DNA from: an uncultured Clostridia bacterium
GTDB lineage: Bacteria; Bacillota; Clostridia; UBA1381
Assembly: GCA_944390495.1 (NCBI GenBank)
Contig: CALXQE010000078.1
Location: 1 to 58,057 of the forward strand
DNA: 58,057 bases
Direction of reading: 5' to 3'
Shown here: positions 12,908-22,219 of the stretch, in pieces
How the letters are laid out: each line of letters starts with the position of its first letter
How positions within the stretch are numbered: position 1 is the first letter of the stretch
Notes under the pieces: model-generated
What the model saw: only the letters and a program-made list of their open reading frames with translations
What the model was told of the DNA's origin: nothing
The model's database searches: none
Translations under genes and position numbers: made by a program

Positions 12908-14314
12908 GTGAAGATAAAATTTAATGTAAAAAGATATTTTCAAGTATTAGGTGTTTCTTTGGCTGTTGTAATTGCGTGTGCAGCAGTATGTATGGGAATA
13001 GATTTTACAGGAGGAGAGCAAACTGTTGACAACACCTCGACCGTTGAAGCGTCAGGCGGAAAAATAAATGTACTATTGATGGCTGTTGACATTGACGGCT
13101 TGCGTACTGATGCTATGATGCTTGCAAGTTTCGATACAGAAACAAAGCAGCTTAATATGCTTACAATCCCAAGAGATACAAGAGTATATGTAGGAAACCG
13201 TTATCAAAAAATTAATGCGGCACATGCCTATATGAAGGACGGAAAAATAGGCGGACCTACTGCTGCATGTGAGGTAGTTACAAGAATAACAGGTATTCCT
13301 ATTAATTATTATGTAGATTTTTCATTTGATGCAGTGGCTCATGTCATAAACGAACTTGGTCCGATTGAATTTGAAATTCCCGACCTTTACGGTGACGGTG
13401 TGGGAATGGTGTACGATGACCCTGTTCAGAGCCTTCATATAAACCTTCCGCCTGGAAAATACGGTGAAGGAAGCGACTGTGACTATCCGGGACTTAACGG
13501 TCAGCAGGCAGTATGGCTTATGCGTTATCGTCATGGAAATTATGACCCTGACATAGGTGGATTTAAAGGCTATACAAACGGTGATGCAGACAGACAGGTA
13601 ATGCAGCAAAAGTTTATAAAGGCTGTTATAGACCAAAAGCTTAATGCAGGTTTGATTCTTAAAATACCATCAATATTTAAAACAATAAGTTCTGAAATTA
13701 AGACTAATTTTACTGTTAGTGATGTAATAAAATATTCAAAATATCTATCAGGATTCAGCAGTGAGAATATCCACAACTATGAATTGCCAGGAGAATTTAG
13801 CACAGCTATGATGGATGGATATAAAGCAGATGTATGGGAAGTAGACCTTGATGCTACAAGGGAACTTGTTCAGACAGTATTTGGTTATCCGGCTGATAAT
13901 ATAACAATAGATAATCCGGAAGAGGTAAGCTCACAAGGCAGCAGTTCATCGTCATCAAGCTCATCAAGCAGTAAAAATACAAGTTCATCAAGTTCATCAT
14001 CAAGCAGTAAAAGTACAAGCTCGTCGAGTTCATCGTCAAGCAGTAAAAGTTCAAGTTCATCATCGCAAAGCAGAAGTACAAGTTCATCATCAGAAGAAAC
14101 AAGTTCATATTCGGGAACGTCAAGCGGTTCATCTTCCCAAAGCGGTTCATCGTCAGGTAGTTCATCTTCGACAAAAGGTGAGTCGTCAGGGGGAAGTTCT
14201 TCGGATTATTCAGAATCTGAAGAATATGAAAGCAGCACATCATCAAGCGGAAGCAGCAATGAAAGTTCCGGATATAGCGATGACGAAGATTATTCAAGCA
14301 GTGATGAGGAATAA
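12908..14314 (+). CDS. LytR-CpsA-Psr (LCP) family cell-wall ligase with Ser-rich tail
   Basis: The 468-residue protein starts at GTG 12908, five bases after GGAGGT. A membrane anchor (about 9-30, VLGVSLAVVIACAAVCMGI) leads to an extracellular LCP domain (about 50-310) with LLMAVDIDGLRTDAMMLAS, LTIPRDTRVYVG, KINAAHAYM and a later WLMRYRHGNYDPDIGG...ADRQVMQQKF block containing the Arg residues that bind polyprenyl phosphate. LCP enzymes transfer anionic polymers from lipid carriers to peptidoglycan. The last 140 residues are almost all Ser with Gly, Lys, Thr and Glu, an unusual low-complexity tail that may cross the wall or be glycosylated. Confidence 0.9.
   Translation: MKIKFNVKRYFQVLGVSLAVVIACAAVCMGIDFTGGEQTVDNTSTVEASGGKINVLLMAVDIDGLRTDAMMLASFDTETKQLNMLTIPRDTRVYVGNRYQKINAAHAYMKDGKIGGPTAACEVVTRITGIPINYYVDFSFDAVAHVINELGPIEFEIPDLYGDGVGMVYDDPVQSLHINLPPGKYGEGSDCDYPGLNGQQAVWLMRYRHGNYDPDIGGFKGYTNGDADRQVMQQKFIKAVIDQKLNAGLILKIPSIFKTISSEIKTNFTVSDVIKYSKYLSGFSSENIHNYELPGEFSTAMMDGYKADVWEVDLDATRELVQTVFGYPADNITIDNPEEVSSQGSSSSSSSSSSSKNTSSSSSSSSSKSTSSSSSSSSSKSSSSSSQSRSTSSSSEETSSYSGTSSGSSSQSGSSSGSSSSTKGESSGGSSSDYSESEEYESSTSSSGSSNESSGYSDDEDYSSSDEE
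13970..14041 (+). repeat. 36-base tandem repeat coding Ser-rich tail
   Basis: Two 36-base units (13970-14005 and 14006-14041) code for S-K-x-T-S... blocks of 12 residues, and a degenerate third unit follows from 14042. Serine codons are mixed (TCA, TCG, AGC, AGT). Confidence 0.7.
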
Positions 14315-14338
14315 TTTGTAATAAATATTAAAAAAGTC

Positions 14339-14367
14339 TTGAAATTACTGGGTTTGTATGATATAAT
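14339..14367 (+). promoter_or_regulatory. Promoter of the rimP-nusA-infB operon
   Basis: TTGAAA (14339-14344), 17 bases, TATAAT (14362-14367). The leader to rimP is about 88 bases. Confidence 0.75.
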
Positions 14368-14396
14368 ATTTATTAAAGCGGAATATACTATATTCG

Positions 14397-14422
14397 GAAA
14401 GAGTGGGTTTACCCACTCTTTC
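14397..14422 (+). other. Hairpin in the rimP leader
   Basis: An 11-base-pair perfect stem GAAAGAGTGGG/CCCACTCTTTC with a TTTA loop lies in the leader, followed at a short distance by a T-rich run (about 14440-14446). It may be an attenuator or an RNA-stability element of this operon. Confidence 0.55.
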
Positions 14423-14461
14423 ATGTTTATTTGAATAATTTTTTTCACTGTGGAGGTAAAA

Positions 14462-14920
14462 ATGGCAAAAGAAATTGAAAACAAAGCTCTTGAAATAGGA
14501 GAGCAGATTGCCGAAAAACAAGGTGTATATGTTGTAGACGTATCATATACAAAAACCGATGATACCTATTCTTTGTGTTATTTCATAGATAAAACAGGCG
14601 GAGTAGGTATTGATGAATGTGAGAATTTCTCAAAGGCTGTGGAGGAACTTTTAGATAAAGAGGACTTTATCGAAAATAATTACACCCTTGAGGTTTCATC
14701 ACCCGGTGTAGACAGGAAACTGAAAAAAGACCGTGAATTTAACTATTACCTCGGCAGAGAGGTTGACGTAAAGCTTTACAAGGCAGAAAACGGCGTAAAG
14801 GAATTTACGGGCGTTTTAAAGGATTATAAAGATAAGACTGCTTTTATAGAATCAGACGGACAGATTATGGAAATACCTTTAAAACAGGCTGTATATATAA
14901 GATTATCATTTAAGTTTTAG
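14462..14920 (+). CDS. rimP: Ribosome maturation factor RimP
   Basis: The protein is 152 residues from ATG 14462 (TGGAGGT site). The N-terminal alpha/beta domain has the family segment ENNYTLEVSSPGVDRKLKKDREF at about 76-98, and the C-terminal SH3-like domain contains GREVDVKLYK. It assists maturation of the 30S subunit. It is first in the rimP-nusA-ylxR-ylxQ-infB-rbfA order that is standard in Firmicutes. The length is normal. Confidence 0.95.
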   Translation: MAKEIENKALEIGEQIAEKQGVYVVDVSYTKTDDTYSLCYFIDKTGGVGIDECENFSKAVEELLDKEDFIENNYTLEVSSPGVDRKLKKDREFNYYLGREVDVKLYKAENGVKEFTGVLKDYKDKTAFIESDGQIMEIPLKQAVYIRLSFKF

Positions 14921-14938
14921 AGAGGAAGATTTAAAAAA

Positions 14939-15964
14939 ATGGAAAATGGATTATTTAGTGTTCTTAGTGAAATTTGCGAAGAAAAAGGCATTAGTACAGA
15001 TGTAATGATAGATGCACTTGAAGCGGCACTTGTGGCGGCTTACAAGAAAAATTTTGACAGTGCTCAAAATGTTGAGGTTATACTTGACAGAGAGAGCGGT
15101 GTCGTAAAAGTATACGCTAAGAAAAAAGTTGTAGATTTAGTATTTGAAGAAGCTGAAGAAATTGATATAGAAGATGCTAAGGCTATAAATGCCAATTATC
15201 AATTAGGCGACATTGTAAATATAGAGGTTACACCAAAGGATTTCGGCAGAATCAGTGCTATGACTGCAAAACAGGTTGTTACACAGAGAATAAGAGAAGC
15301 TGAAAGAGGAATTATTTACAGCGAATATACAGAAAAAACTAATGATATAGTTTCAGGAAAAATCGAGAGAATAGAAAGAGGAAATGTATTTATTGACATC
15401 GGAAAAATAGAGGCGATGCTTCCGGAAAAGGAACAGCCGGCAGGTGAAACTTACGAAGTGGGCGATATGATTAAGTGCTATGTAAGCGATGTAAGAAGCG
15501 GTACGAGAGGTACACAGATAATTGTTTCAAGAACACATCCGGGATTAGTTAAGAAATTGTTTGAAGCTGAAGTTCCTGAAATTAAAGAGGGCATTGTTGA
15601 AATAAAAAATATTGCACGTGAGGCAGGTTCAAGAACTAAAATCGCCGTTTACTCAACTGACGAAAATGTAGATGCACAGGGTGCATGTATAGGTCCAAAG
15701 GGCATAAGAGTACAAAATATCGGCGACGAACTTAGAAACGAAAAAATTGATATTGTAAAGTGGAGCGAAGATCCGGCTGAGTTTATTGCGGCAAGTTTAA
15801 GTCCGGCAAAGGTTACATCAACGGTAATAAATGAAGAAGAAAAGAGTGCGAGTGTTACAGTGCCTGAATATCAGCTTTCACTTGCAATAGGAAAGTCCGG
15901 ACAAAATGTACGTCTTGCAGCAAGACTTACAGGCTGGAAGATAGACATAAGTGCGGAGGGTTAA
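14939..15964 (+). CDS. nusA: Transcription elongation/termination factor NusA
   Basis: The 341 residues have the N-terminal RNA-polymerase-binding domain (1-125), an S1 domain (about 132-200, DIVSGKIERIERGNVFIDIG), and two KH domains with ACIGPKGIRVQNIGDEL and LAIGKSGQNVRLAARLTGWKI. The C-terminal acidic repeats of proteobacterial NusA are absent, as in other Firmicutes. NusA modulates pausing, termination and antitermination. The next gene starts just after the stop codon. Confidence 0.97.
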   Translation: MENGLFSVLSEICEEKGISTDVMIDALEAALVAAYKKNFDSAQNVEVILDRESGVVKVYAKKKVVDLVFEEAEEIDIEDAKAINANYQLGDIVNIEVTPKDFGRISAMTAKQVVTQRIREAERGIIYSEYTEKTNDIVSGKIERIERGNVFIDIGKIEAMLPEKEQPAGETYEVGDMIKCYVSDVRSGTRGTQIIVSRTHPGLVKKLFEAEVPEIKEGIVEIKNIAREAGSRTKIAVYSTDENVDAQGACIGPKGIRVQNIGDELRNEKIDIVKWSEDPAEFIAASLSPAKVTSTVINEEEKSASVTVPEYQLSLAIGKSGQNVRLAARLTGWKIDISAEG

Positions 15965-15965
15965 A

Positions 15966-16220
15966 ATGAATCACATACCCATGAGGATGTGCGTGGCATG
16001 CAGAAAAATGTATCCGCAAAATGAACTTATAAGATTTGTTCGTGATAACGAAACGGGAGAAGTTAAAATCGACGAAGGTAAAAAACTTTTCGGCAGAGGT
16101 GCTTATATATGCAAAAATGCCGATTGTGTTAAAAAAGCGGAGAAAAAGAAAGGGATTGAGCGTCATTTTAAGTGTGCTGTCCCAAATGAATTATACAGAC
16201 AGGCGGAGGAATTGGTTTGA
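15966..16220 (+). CDS. ylxR: YlxR (DUF448) RNA-binding protein
   Basis: The protein is 84 residues from ATG 15966 (GGAGGG site within the end of nusA). Family features are MRMCVACRKM near the N-terminus, LIRFVRD, and the LFGRGAYIC loop. YlxR proteins bind RNA and have been linked to RNase P or to control of gene expression. The stop codon overlaps the TTG start of ylxQ. Confidence 0.93.
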   Translation: MNHIPMRMCVACRKMYPQNELIRFVRDNETGEVKIDEGKKLFGRGAYICKNADCVKKAEKKKGIERHFKCAVPNELYRQAEELV

Positions 16221-16516
16221 ACGATAAATTTCATGGAATGATAGGACTTTGTAAAAGGGCAGGAAAGCTTATTACAGGTGAAGATTTAAGTTCAAAAGCT
16301 GTTAAAAGCGGGAAATCAAAGCTTGTTATTATAGCCTGCGACGCATCTGATAATACAAAAAAATCAATGATAAATTCATGTAATTATTATAAAGTAAAGT
16401 ACGTAACGGTATCAGATAAGGAATCTTTGGGGCGTGCAACAGGCAGTGACAGCAGAGCGGTTATTTCGGTAAATGACGACAATTTTGCGAAAGCAATTTT
16501 AGATAGATTAAACTAA
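16217..16516 (+). CDS. ylxQ: YlxQ, L7Ae-family RNA-binding protein
   Basis: The 99-residue protein starts at TTG 16217, overlapping the ylxR stop (TTGA) with GGAGG seven bases upstream. The L7Ae/L30e fold is visible in [33 protein letters not shown] and the C-terminal [17 protein letters not shown]. These proteins recognise kink-turn RNA in archaea; the bacterial role is not defined. The position between ylxR and infB is canonical. Confidence 0.92.
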   Translation: MNDKFHGMIGLCKRAGKLITGEDLSSKAVKSGKSKLVIIACDASDNTKKSMINSCNYYKVKYVTVSDKESLGRATGSDSRAVISVNDDNFAKAILDRLN

Positions 16517-16550
16517 TCCCGATGGGACACGGAGAAAGGGTGATGCGAAT

Positions 16551-19052
16551 ATGGCAGAAACATTAAAACTTGGAGAAATTTCAAAAAAATTAAAGATAAC
16601 AAACAAAGATATTATAGCAAAGCTTGCAGAGTACGGAGTAGAGGTAAAGAGTGCGGCAAGTGTAATTAACGAGGAAATTGCAAGTCTTATTCTTGACATT
16701 TATACACAGGCAAATACAGTGACAGAGGAAGAACTTTCACAGATTCGTGACGAAATAATCAATAAACCTGCAAAGTCAGAGAAAAAGATAGCACAGAAAA
16801 AGACAGCAGAAAAGAAGGAAAAGACTGAAGAAAAGAAAGAAGCAACAGCTGTAAAAGAAGAAAAAACAGAAGCTAAGGCAGAAGAAAAGGCGGAAGTTAA
16901 AGAAGAAAAATCCGTACCTGAAAAAGAAGAGAGCAAAAAAGAGGATAATAAAGCTCAGGAAACAAATAATAAGCAGGAAAAACCTAAAAATGAAAAACAT
17001 AAGAAGGTTGCTAAAAAGCAGTCAGGTCAGAAGATAGACCTAAGTCAGGTTGACCATTCAAATACGGAAGAGGAATTTATTGTAAAGACTGAGGACAGAA
17101 AGCGTTATGTTGATACACGTCAGTCAACGGTTGAGCTTGAAACAATAGAATCAAGAGAACGTATAGAAGATATGGTTCCTGATAATATAAGACTTGACAA
17201 GCAGTCAAACAAGCAGAAGAATAAGAAGAAGCAAAGACGTGAAAAGGAAAAAGAAAGAGAAAAGGTTAAGCCTAAGAAAGAAATAAAGGCAAAGGTTGTA
17301 ACGGAAATCGAGATTCCTGAAACAATTACAGTCGGTGAATTTGCGTCAAAGATGGGCAAAACTGCGGCTGAAGTTGTAAAGAAACTTATGATGCTTGGCG
17401 TTATGGCAACACAGAATCAGGCTATTGATTTTGAAACAGCACAGCTTATCGGTGATGATTTCGGTATTGAAGTTAAGCAGGAAGTAGTTTTAACAAAGGA
17501 AGATAAGCTTATGCTTGAAACAGAGCATGAGGATAAGCCGGAAGATTTAGTACCTCGTCCTCCGGTTGTAGTTGTTATGGGTCACGTTGACCATGGTAAA
17601 ACTTCACTTCTTGACGCTATACGTCACACAAGCGTAACAGATACAGAAGCAGGCGGTATTACACAGCATATAGGTGCATACAGCGTAATGCTAAACGACA
17701 GACCTATTACATTCCTTGATACACCGGGTCATGAAGCGTTTACAACAATGCGTGCAAGAGGTGCACAGGTTACAGACGTTGCAATACTTGTAGTTGCGGC
17801 AGACGACGGTATTATGCCGCAGACAATCGAGGCTATTAACCACGCAAAGGCGGCAGGTGTAACAGTAGTCGTTGCAATCAACAAGATTGATAAGGACGGT
17901 GCAAACCCTGAAAGAGTTAAGCAAATGCTTGTTGAGCATGACCTTGTACCTGAAGAATGGGGCGGCGATACTGTATGTGTTGAAATTTCTGCAAAGAAAA
18001 AGATTAATATAGACGGACTTTTAGAAATGGTACTGCTTGTTGCGGATATGCAGGAGCTTAAGGCTAACCCTAACCGTGAGGCTCAGGGTACTGTAATTGA
18101 AGCACAGATTGATAAGGGCAGAGGTCCTGTTGCAACAGTGCTTGTTCAAAACGGTACTTTGAAGGTAGGCGACTTTGTTATAGCAGGTACTGCGGTAGGT
18201 CGTGTACGTGCTATGGTAAACGACAAGGGCAGACGTGTAAAGACTGCACCTCCGTCAACACCTGTTGAAATACTCGGTCTTTCGGAAGCTCCGTCAGGCG
18301 GCGATACATTTATGGTAGTTGAAAATGAAAAACTTGCCCGTGACGTTGCAGAGCAGAGAAAGCAGGAAATGCAGGAAAATAAATTTAACCAGGTGGTTAA
18401 GGTTTCACTTGATAACTTGTTCAGTCAGATTGACGAGGGTAATATGAAAGAGCTTGACGTTATCGTTAAGGCTGACGTACAGGGAAGTGTTGAGGCTGTA
18501 AAACAGTCACTTGAAAAACTTTCAAATAATGAGGTAAGAGTTAAGGTTATCCACGGCGGAGTCGGTGCAATTAATGAGTCTGACGTAATGCTTGCAAATG
18601 CGTCAAATGCTATAATCGTAGGCTTCAATGTTCGTCCTGACGTTGGTGCTGTATCAGCGGCAGAACAGCAGGAGGTAGATATAAGACTTTACAGAGTTAT
18701 TTACCAGGCTATCGAAGAAATCGAAGCCGCTATGAAGGGTATGCTTGACCCGGAATATAAGGAAGTTGTGCTTGGATATGCAGAAGTACGTCAGACATTT
18801 AAGGTTTCAAATGTAGGTACTATTGCGGGCTGTTATGTAACTCAGGGTAAGATTCAGAGAAATGCTGAAATCCGTATCGTAAGAAACGGTATTATAGTTC
18901 ATGAAGGTAAGATTGATTCGCTTAAGAGATTCAAAGATGACGCTAAGGAAGTAAGCGAAAACTTTGAATGCGGTCTTGGTGTTGAAAACTTCAACGACAT
19001 CAAGGAAGGAGATACAATCGAATGTTTCGTAATGGAAGAAATAGAGAGATAA
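16551..19052 (+). CDS. infB: Translation initiation factor IF-2
   Basis: The 833-residue protein has an IF2_N domain (about 5-55), a long Lys/Glu-rich linker (about 75-235), a second IF2_N-like domain (about 255-305), and a GTPase domain with [10 protein letters not shown] (about 342), DTPGHEAF and NKIDK. Domains II, III and the C-terminal fMet-tRNA-binding domain ([16 protein letters not shown]) follow. IF-2 delivers initiator tRNA to the 30S subunit. Unlike in some bacteria, the linker is strongly charged and probably disordered. It lies in the rimP operon. Confidence 0.97.
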   Translation: MAETLKLGEISKKLKITNKDIIAKLAEYGVEVKSAASVINEEIASLILDIYTQANTVTEEELSQIRDEIINKPAKSEKKIAQKKTAEKKEKTEEKKEATAVKEEKTEAKAEEKAEVKEEKSVPEKEESKKEDNKAQETNNKQEKPKNEKHKKVAKKQSGQKIDLSQVDHSNTEEEFIVKTEDRKRYVDTRQSTVELETIESRERIEDMVPDNIRLDKQSNKQKNKKKQRREKEKEREKVKPKKEIKAKVVTEIEIPETITVGEFASKMGKTAAEVVKKLMMLGVMATQNQAIDFETAQLIGDDFGIEVKQEVVLTKEDKLMLETEHEDKPEDLVPRPPVVVVMGHVDHGKTSLLDAIRHTSVTDTEAGGITQHIGAYSVMLNDRPITFLDTPGHEAFTTMRARGAQVTDVAILVVAADDGIMPQTIEAINHAKAAGVTVVVAINKIDKDGANPERVKQMLVEHDLVPEEWGGDTVCVEISAKKKINIDGLLEMVLLVADMQELKANPNREAQGTVIEAQIDKGRGPVATVLVQNGTLKVGDFVIAGTAVGRVRAMVNDKGRRVKTAPPSTPVEILGLSEAPSGGDTFMVVENEKLARDVAEQRKQEMQENKFNQVVKVSLDNLFSQIDEGNMKELDVIVKADVQGSVEAVKQSLEKLSNNEVRVKVIHGGVGAINESDVMLANASNAIIVGFNVRPDVGAVSAAEQQEVDIRLYRVIYQAIEEIEAAMKGMLDPEYKEVVLGYAEVRQTFKVSNVGTIAGCYVTQGKIQRNAEIRIVRNGIIVHEGKIDSLKRFKDDAKEVSENFECGLGVENFNDIKEGDTIECFVMEEIER

Positions 19053-19062
19053 GGAACGTATT

Positions 19063-19401
19063 ATGGCAAGAATTGACAAAATAAATGAAGAGGTAAAGCG
19101 TGAACTTGCAAATGTAATTCGTGAACTTAAAGATTCACGCATACCTTTGATGACAAGCGTTGTAACGGTAAATGTTACCAATGACTTAAGATATGCAAAG
19201 GCATATATATCTGTTATGGGTGATGAGGAAACTAAGAAAAAAGCAATGCAGGGACTTAGAAGTGCGGCAGGTTTTGTCAGACGTGAAATGGGAAAACGTG
19301 TTGATTTAAGATATACACCTGAATTTATATTTGAACTTGATGATTCAATAGAGCATGGTGCTAATATAGAAAAGCTTTTAAACGATATAAATAAAAAGTA
19401 A
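19063..19401 (+). CDS. rbfA: 30S ribosome-binding factor RbfA
   Basis: The 112 residues have the KH-like fold with MARIDKINEEVKRELANVIRELKD, the strand LMTSVVTVNVTNDLRYAKAYIS, and the C-terminal LRYTPEFIFELDDSIEHGANI motif, which is diagnostic. RbfA helps mature the 5' end of 16S rRNA and acts with RimP and IF-2. It lies 10 bases after infB. Confidence 0.96.
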   Translation: MARIDKINEEVKRELANVIRELKDSRIPLMTSVVTVNVTNDLRYAKAYISVMGDEETKKKAMQGLRSAAGFVRREMGKRVDLRYTPEFIFELDDSIEHGANIEKLLNDINKK

Positions 19402-19416
19402 TTGGGAGGAAAAGAA

Positions 19417-20376
19417 ATGCAGGCAGTTATTGAGAAAATAAAAGCTGCAAAATCAGCTGCTGTTTTTCCTCATATAAATGAAGATCCCGATGCGTTAGGT
19501 TCATGTTTTGCTTTTTGCAAAATGATGCGTAAAATGGGCAAGGAAGCTACAATGTATGTAAGCGGTAAGATAGAATCAAGACTTGCCTTTATCGGCAGTG
19601 ATTATGTTATATACCATGACGGTATAGAGCATAATCACGATTTATGCGTCTGTCTTGACTGCGGTGATATTGAGCGATTGTCCGAAAGAAAAAAAATGTT
19701 TGACCAAATACAAAACTCTGTAAATATTGACCATCATATGACAAATACTGATTTTGCCGATGCGAATTATGTTGACGGAAGTGCGGCGGCGACAGGTCAG
19801 ATACTTTCGGAGCTTTTTGATAAAATGGGAGAGGCTATTGACCGTGATATAGCAAAGGATTTATATACGGCGATATGTTCAGATACGGGCTGTTTTAAGT
19901 ACAGCAATGTGTCACCTAAAACAATGCGTATTGCGGCGGACCTTCTCGAATATGATTTTGACCATGCCGAAGTGGCAAGACTGTTGTTTGACAGTGAGTC
20001 AATAAATGCTGTAAAGCTAAAGGCAGAGGTAACAGAGGGACTTCGTGAATACGCAGGCGGCAGGATAAAGCTTGTTTTGGCAGATGAAAAAATCGGCGAA
20101 AAATACGGTATGAGCAAGGAGGATATTCCTAACCTTGTTGAAATACCAAGACGAATAGCAGGTACTGAAATTGCGGTGTGTATAAAACGCATGGACGACG
20201 GAGTAAGACTTAATCTTCGCTCAAACGGAGAAGCTGATGTATCAAAGGTTGCACAGAAATTCGGCGGCGGCGGTCACGTTAAGGCGGCAGGTGCGACACT
20301 TCATGTTGATACATTAGATGAAGCGGAAAAAGTAGTTATAGAAGAATGTATTAAAGCATTAGAGGAAATTAAATGA
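19417..20376 (+). CDS. nrnA: NrnA, nanoRNase/pAp phosphatase (DHH family)
   Basis: The protein is 319 residues from ATG 19417 (GGGAGG site). The DHH domain has NEDPDALGSCFAF, LDCGDIERL, the signature NIDHHMTNTDFADANYVD and SDTGCFKYSN. The DHHA1 domain ends with KFGGGGHVKAAGAT. The enzyme degrades 2-5-base RNA oligonucleotides and dephosphorylates pAp. The truB start overlaps its stop (ATGA). Confidence 0.95.
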   Translation: MQAVIEKIKAAKSAAVFPHINEDPDALGSCFAFCKMMRKMGKEATMYVSGKIESRLAFIGSDYVIYHDGIEHNHDLCVCLDCGDIERLSERKKMFDQIQNSVNIDHHMTNTDFADANYVDGSAAATGQILSELFDKMGEAIDRDIAKDLYTAICSDTGCFKYSNVSPKTMRIAADLLEYDFDHAEVARLLFDSESINAVKLKAEVTEGLREYAGGRIKLVLADEKIGEKYGMSKEDIPNLVEIPRRIAGTEIAVCIKRMDDGVRLNLRSNGEADVSKVAQKFGGGGHVKAAGATLHVDTLDEAEKVVIEECIKALEEIK

Positions 20377-21242
20377 ACGGAATAATTGTAATTGATAAGC
20401 CAAAGGGACGAACATCTCATGATATGGTTTATTTTATCAGACGAATGACAGGTATTAAGAAGGTAGGACATACAGGTACACTTGACCCTGATGCAACGGG
20501 TGTACTGCCTTTGTGTATCGGAAACGGGACAAAGGTTTCGGATATGCTCCTTGAGTCTGATAAGTGTTACAGGGCAGAACTTATACTGGGAAAAACAACA
20601 GATACACAGGATTTGTCAGGTAATGTGCTTGAAGAAAAGGAAGTTAATTTAAGCGAAGAAGAAATAGTAAAGGCAGCAGAGAGTTTTGTCGGTGAAATTG
20701 AGCAGATACCGCCTATGTACAGTGCAATAAAACAAGACGGTAAAAAACTTTATGAGCTTGCAAGAAAAGGCATTGAGGTAGAGAGAAAACCAAGACGTGT
20801 TACTGTTAACGAAATAACGATTGTTAAAATAGATAAAAATACAGTAACTATTGATGTTGACTGCTCAAAGGGAACGTATATAAGAACGCTTTGCAGTGAT
20901 ATTGGAGAGAAATTAGGCTGCGGCGGCTGTATGGGAGACCTTAGAAGAACAAAGGCAGGTATGTTTAACATTGATGAAAGTCACACCGTAGAGGAAATAG
21001 AAAAACTTAAAGAAAACGGAAAACTTGGTGACATTATTTTACCTGTTGACAGTGTGTTTATGAAATACCCTAAAATACAGCTTAATGAAAAACAAGTTAA
21101 AAGTGTTACAAACGGCATAAGAATGACGTATAAAGGTGTTGAGGGACAAACGTACAGGGTATATGATAATAATAATGAGTTTTTGTGTATATCTAAAATA
21201 GAGGACGGAAAACTTCGTCTTGTAAAATCATTTTGGAATTAG
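20373..21242 (+). CDS. truB: tRNA pseudouridine-55 synthase TruB
   Basis: The 289-residue protein has the TruB N-terminus GIIVIDKPKGRTSHDMV, the catalytic loop HTGTLDPDATGVLPLCIG with Asp about 39, PPMYSAIKQDGKKLYELARKG, and SKGTYIRTLCSDIGEKLG. It makes pseudouridine 55 in the T loop of tRNAs. The gene is coupled to nrnA and followed closely by ribF. Confidence 0.96.
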   Translation: MNGIIVIDKPKGRTSHDMVYFIRRMTGIKKVGHTGTLDPDATGVLPLCIGNGTKVSDMLLESDKCYRAELILGKTTDTQDLSGNVLEEKEVNLSEEEIVKAAESFVGEIEQIPPMYSAIKQDGKKLYELARKGIEVERKPRRVTVNEITIVKIDKNTVTIDVDCSKGTYIRTLCSDIGEKLGCGGCMGDLRRTKAGMFNIDESHTVEEIEKLKENGKLGDIILPVDSVFMKYPKIQLNEKQVKSVTNGIRMTYKGVEGQTYRVYDNNNEFLCISKIEDGKLRLVKSFWN

Positions 21243-21253
21243 GAGGGAACGTA

Positions 21254-22156
21254 ATGGAGGTAATCCGTACAAAAGTCGATTATGACGGTACAGTGACGGC
21301 ACTTGGAAATTTTGACGGACTCCACGTTGCCCACATGACTATTATAAGAAACGGTATAAAGTACGCAAAAGAGAATGATTTAAAAAGCGGTGTACTGCTG
21401 TTTGAAAAAAATACAAAGACGCTGACACAGGGCGGTGTCGAGCTTATAACTCCAAACGAAGCAAAGCTTGAACTTTTAGAACGTGAAAAGCCAGACTTTG
21501 TGTATATGGAGAATTTCGACAAAGAATTTATGCAAAAATCTCCGGAGGAGTTTGTAAAATACCTTGTGGAGAACCTTAAAGTAAAGGCAGTATGTGTCGG
21601 ATATGATTACAGCTTTGGTTATAAGGCAATGGGCGATGTTGAAATGCTTAAAAAATTCGGCGAGAAATACGGATTTAAGGTGTTTGTAACAGATGCTATA
21701 AAGATTGACGGAAGAATTGTATCAAGTACATATATCCGAGAAGTAATCAAAAACGGCGATATGGAGGAAGCAGAGCGTTTTTTGGGAAGACGTTACTGCA
21801 TTGAGGGAAATGTAATTCACGGACTTCAAAACGGCAGAAAAATGGGTATTCCTACTGCAAACGTGGATTATGATATAAATATGGCACTTCCCAAACCGGG
21901 AGTGTATGCCGGTATAACGTATGTTGACGGCAGACGACTTAAAAGCGTTATAAATGTGGGAAAAAATCTTACATTTGACGCAAAGAAATTAACGGTGGAA
22001 AGTCATATCCTTGATTTTGACGAGGATATTTACGATAAATATATTCGTGTGAGCTTTGCAAAAAGGCTTCGGGGCGTAATTAAATTTTCATCTATGGAGG
22101 AGCTTAAAAATCAGATACATCATGATATGAAAGTAACGTCCGAAATGGTACTTTAA
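21254..22156 (+). CDS. ribF: Bifunctional riboflavin kinase/FMN adenylyltransferase RibF
   Basis: The protein is 300 residues from ATG 21254 (AGGAGGG site). The adenylyltransferase half (1-165) has TALGNFDGLHVAHM and VCVGYDYSFGYKAMGD, with SSTYIREVIKNGDMEEAERFLGR at the join. The kinase half has GRKMGIPTANVDY and GVYAGITYVDGR. It converts riboflavin to FMN and FAD. It is the last gene of the rimP operon. No FMN riboswitch is present before it. Confidence 0.95.
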   Translation: MEVIRTKVDYDGTVTALGNFDGLHVAHMTIIRNGIKYAKENDLKSGVLLFEKNTKTLTQGGVELITPNEAKLELLEREKPDFVYMENFDKEFMQKSPEEFVKYLVENLKVKAVCVGYDYSFGYKAMGDVEMLKKFGEKYGFKVFVTDAIKIDGRIVSSTYIREVIKNGDMEEAERFLGRRYCIEGNVIHGLQNGRKMGIPTANVDYDINMALPKPGVYAGITYVDGRRLKSVINVGKNLTFDAKKLTVESHILDFDEDIYDKYIRVSFAKRLRGVIKFSSMEELKNQIHHDMKVTSEMVL

Positions 22157-22219
22157 AATATAATGAGATTATCGTTCGCAGTAAAAACATTTGCGGACTG
22201 AAAGGCTATGGTGATTTTT

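Noticed and set aside
13854..14297. Minus-strand frame of 147 codons rich in Met, Asn and Leu
   Set aside because: It is the complement of the serine-codon repeats in the LCP gene.
21233..21253. FMN riboswitch before ribF
   Set aside because: ribF overlaps the end of truB, leaving no room for an aptamer.
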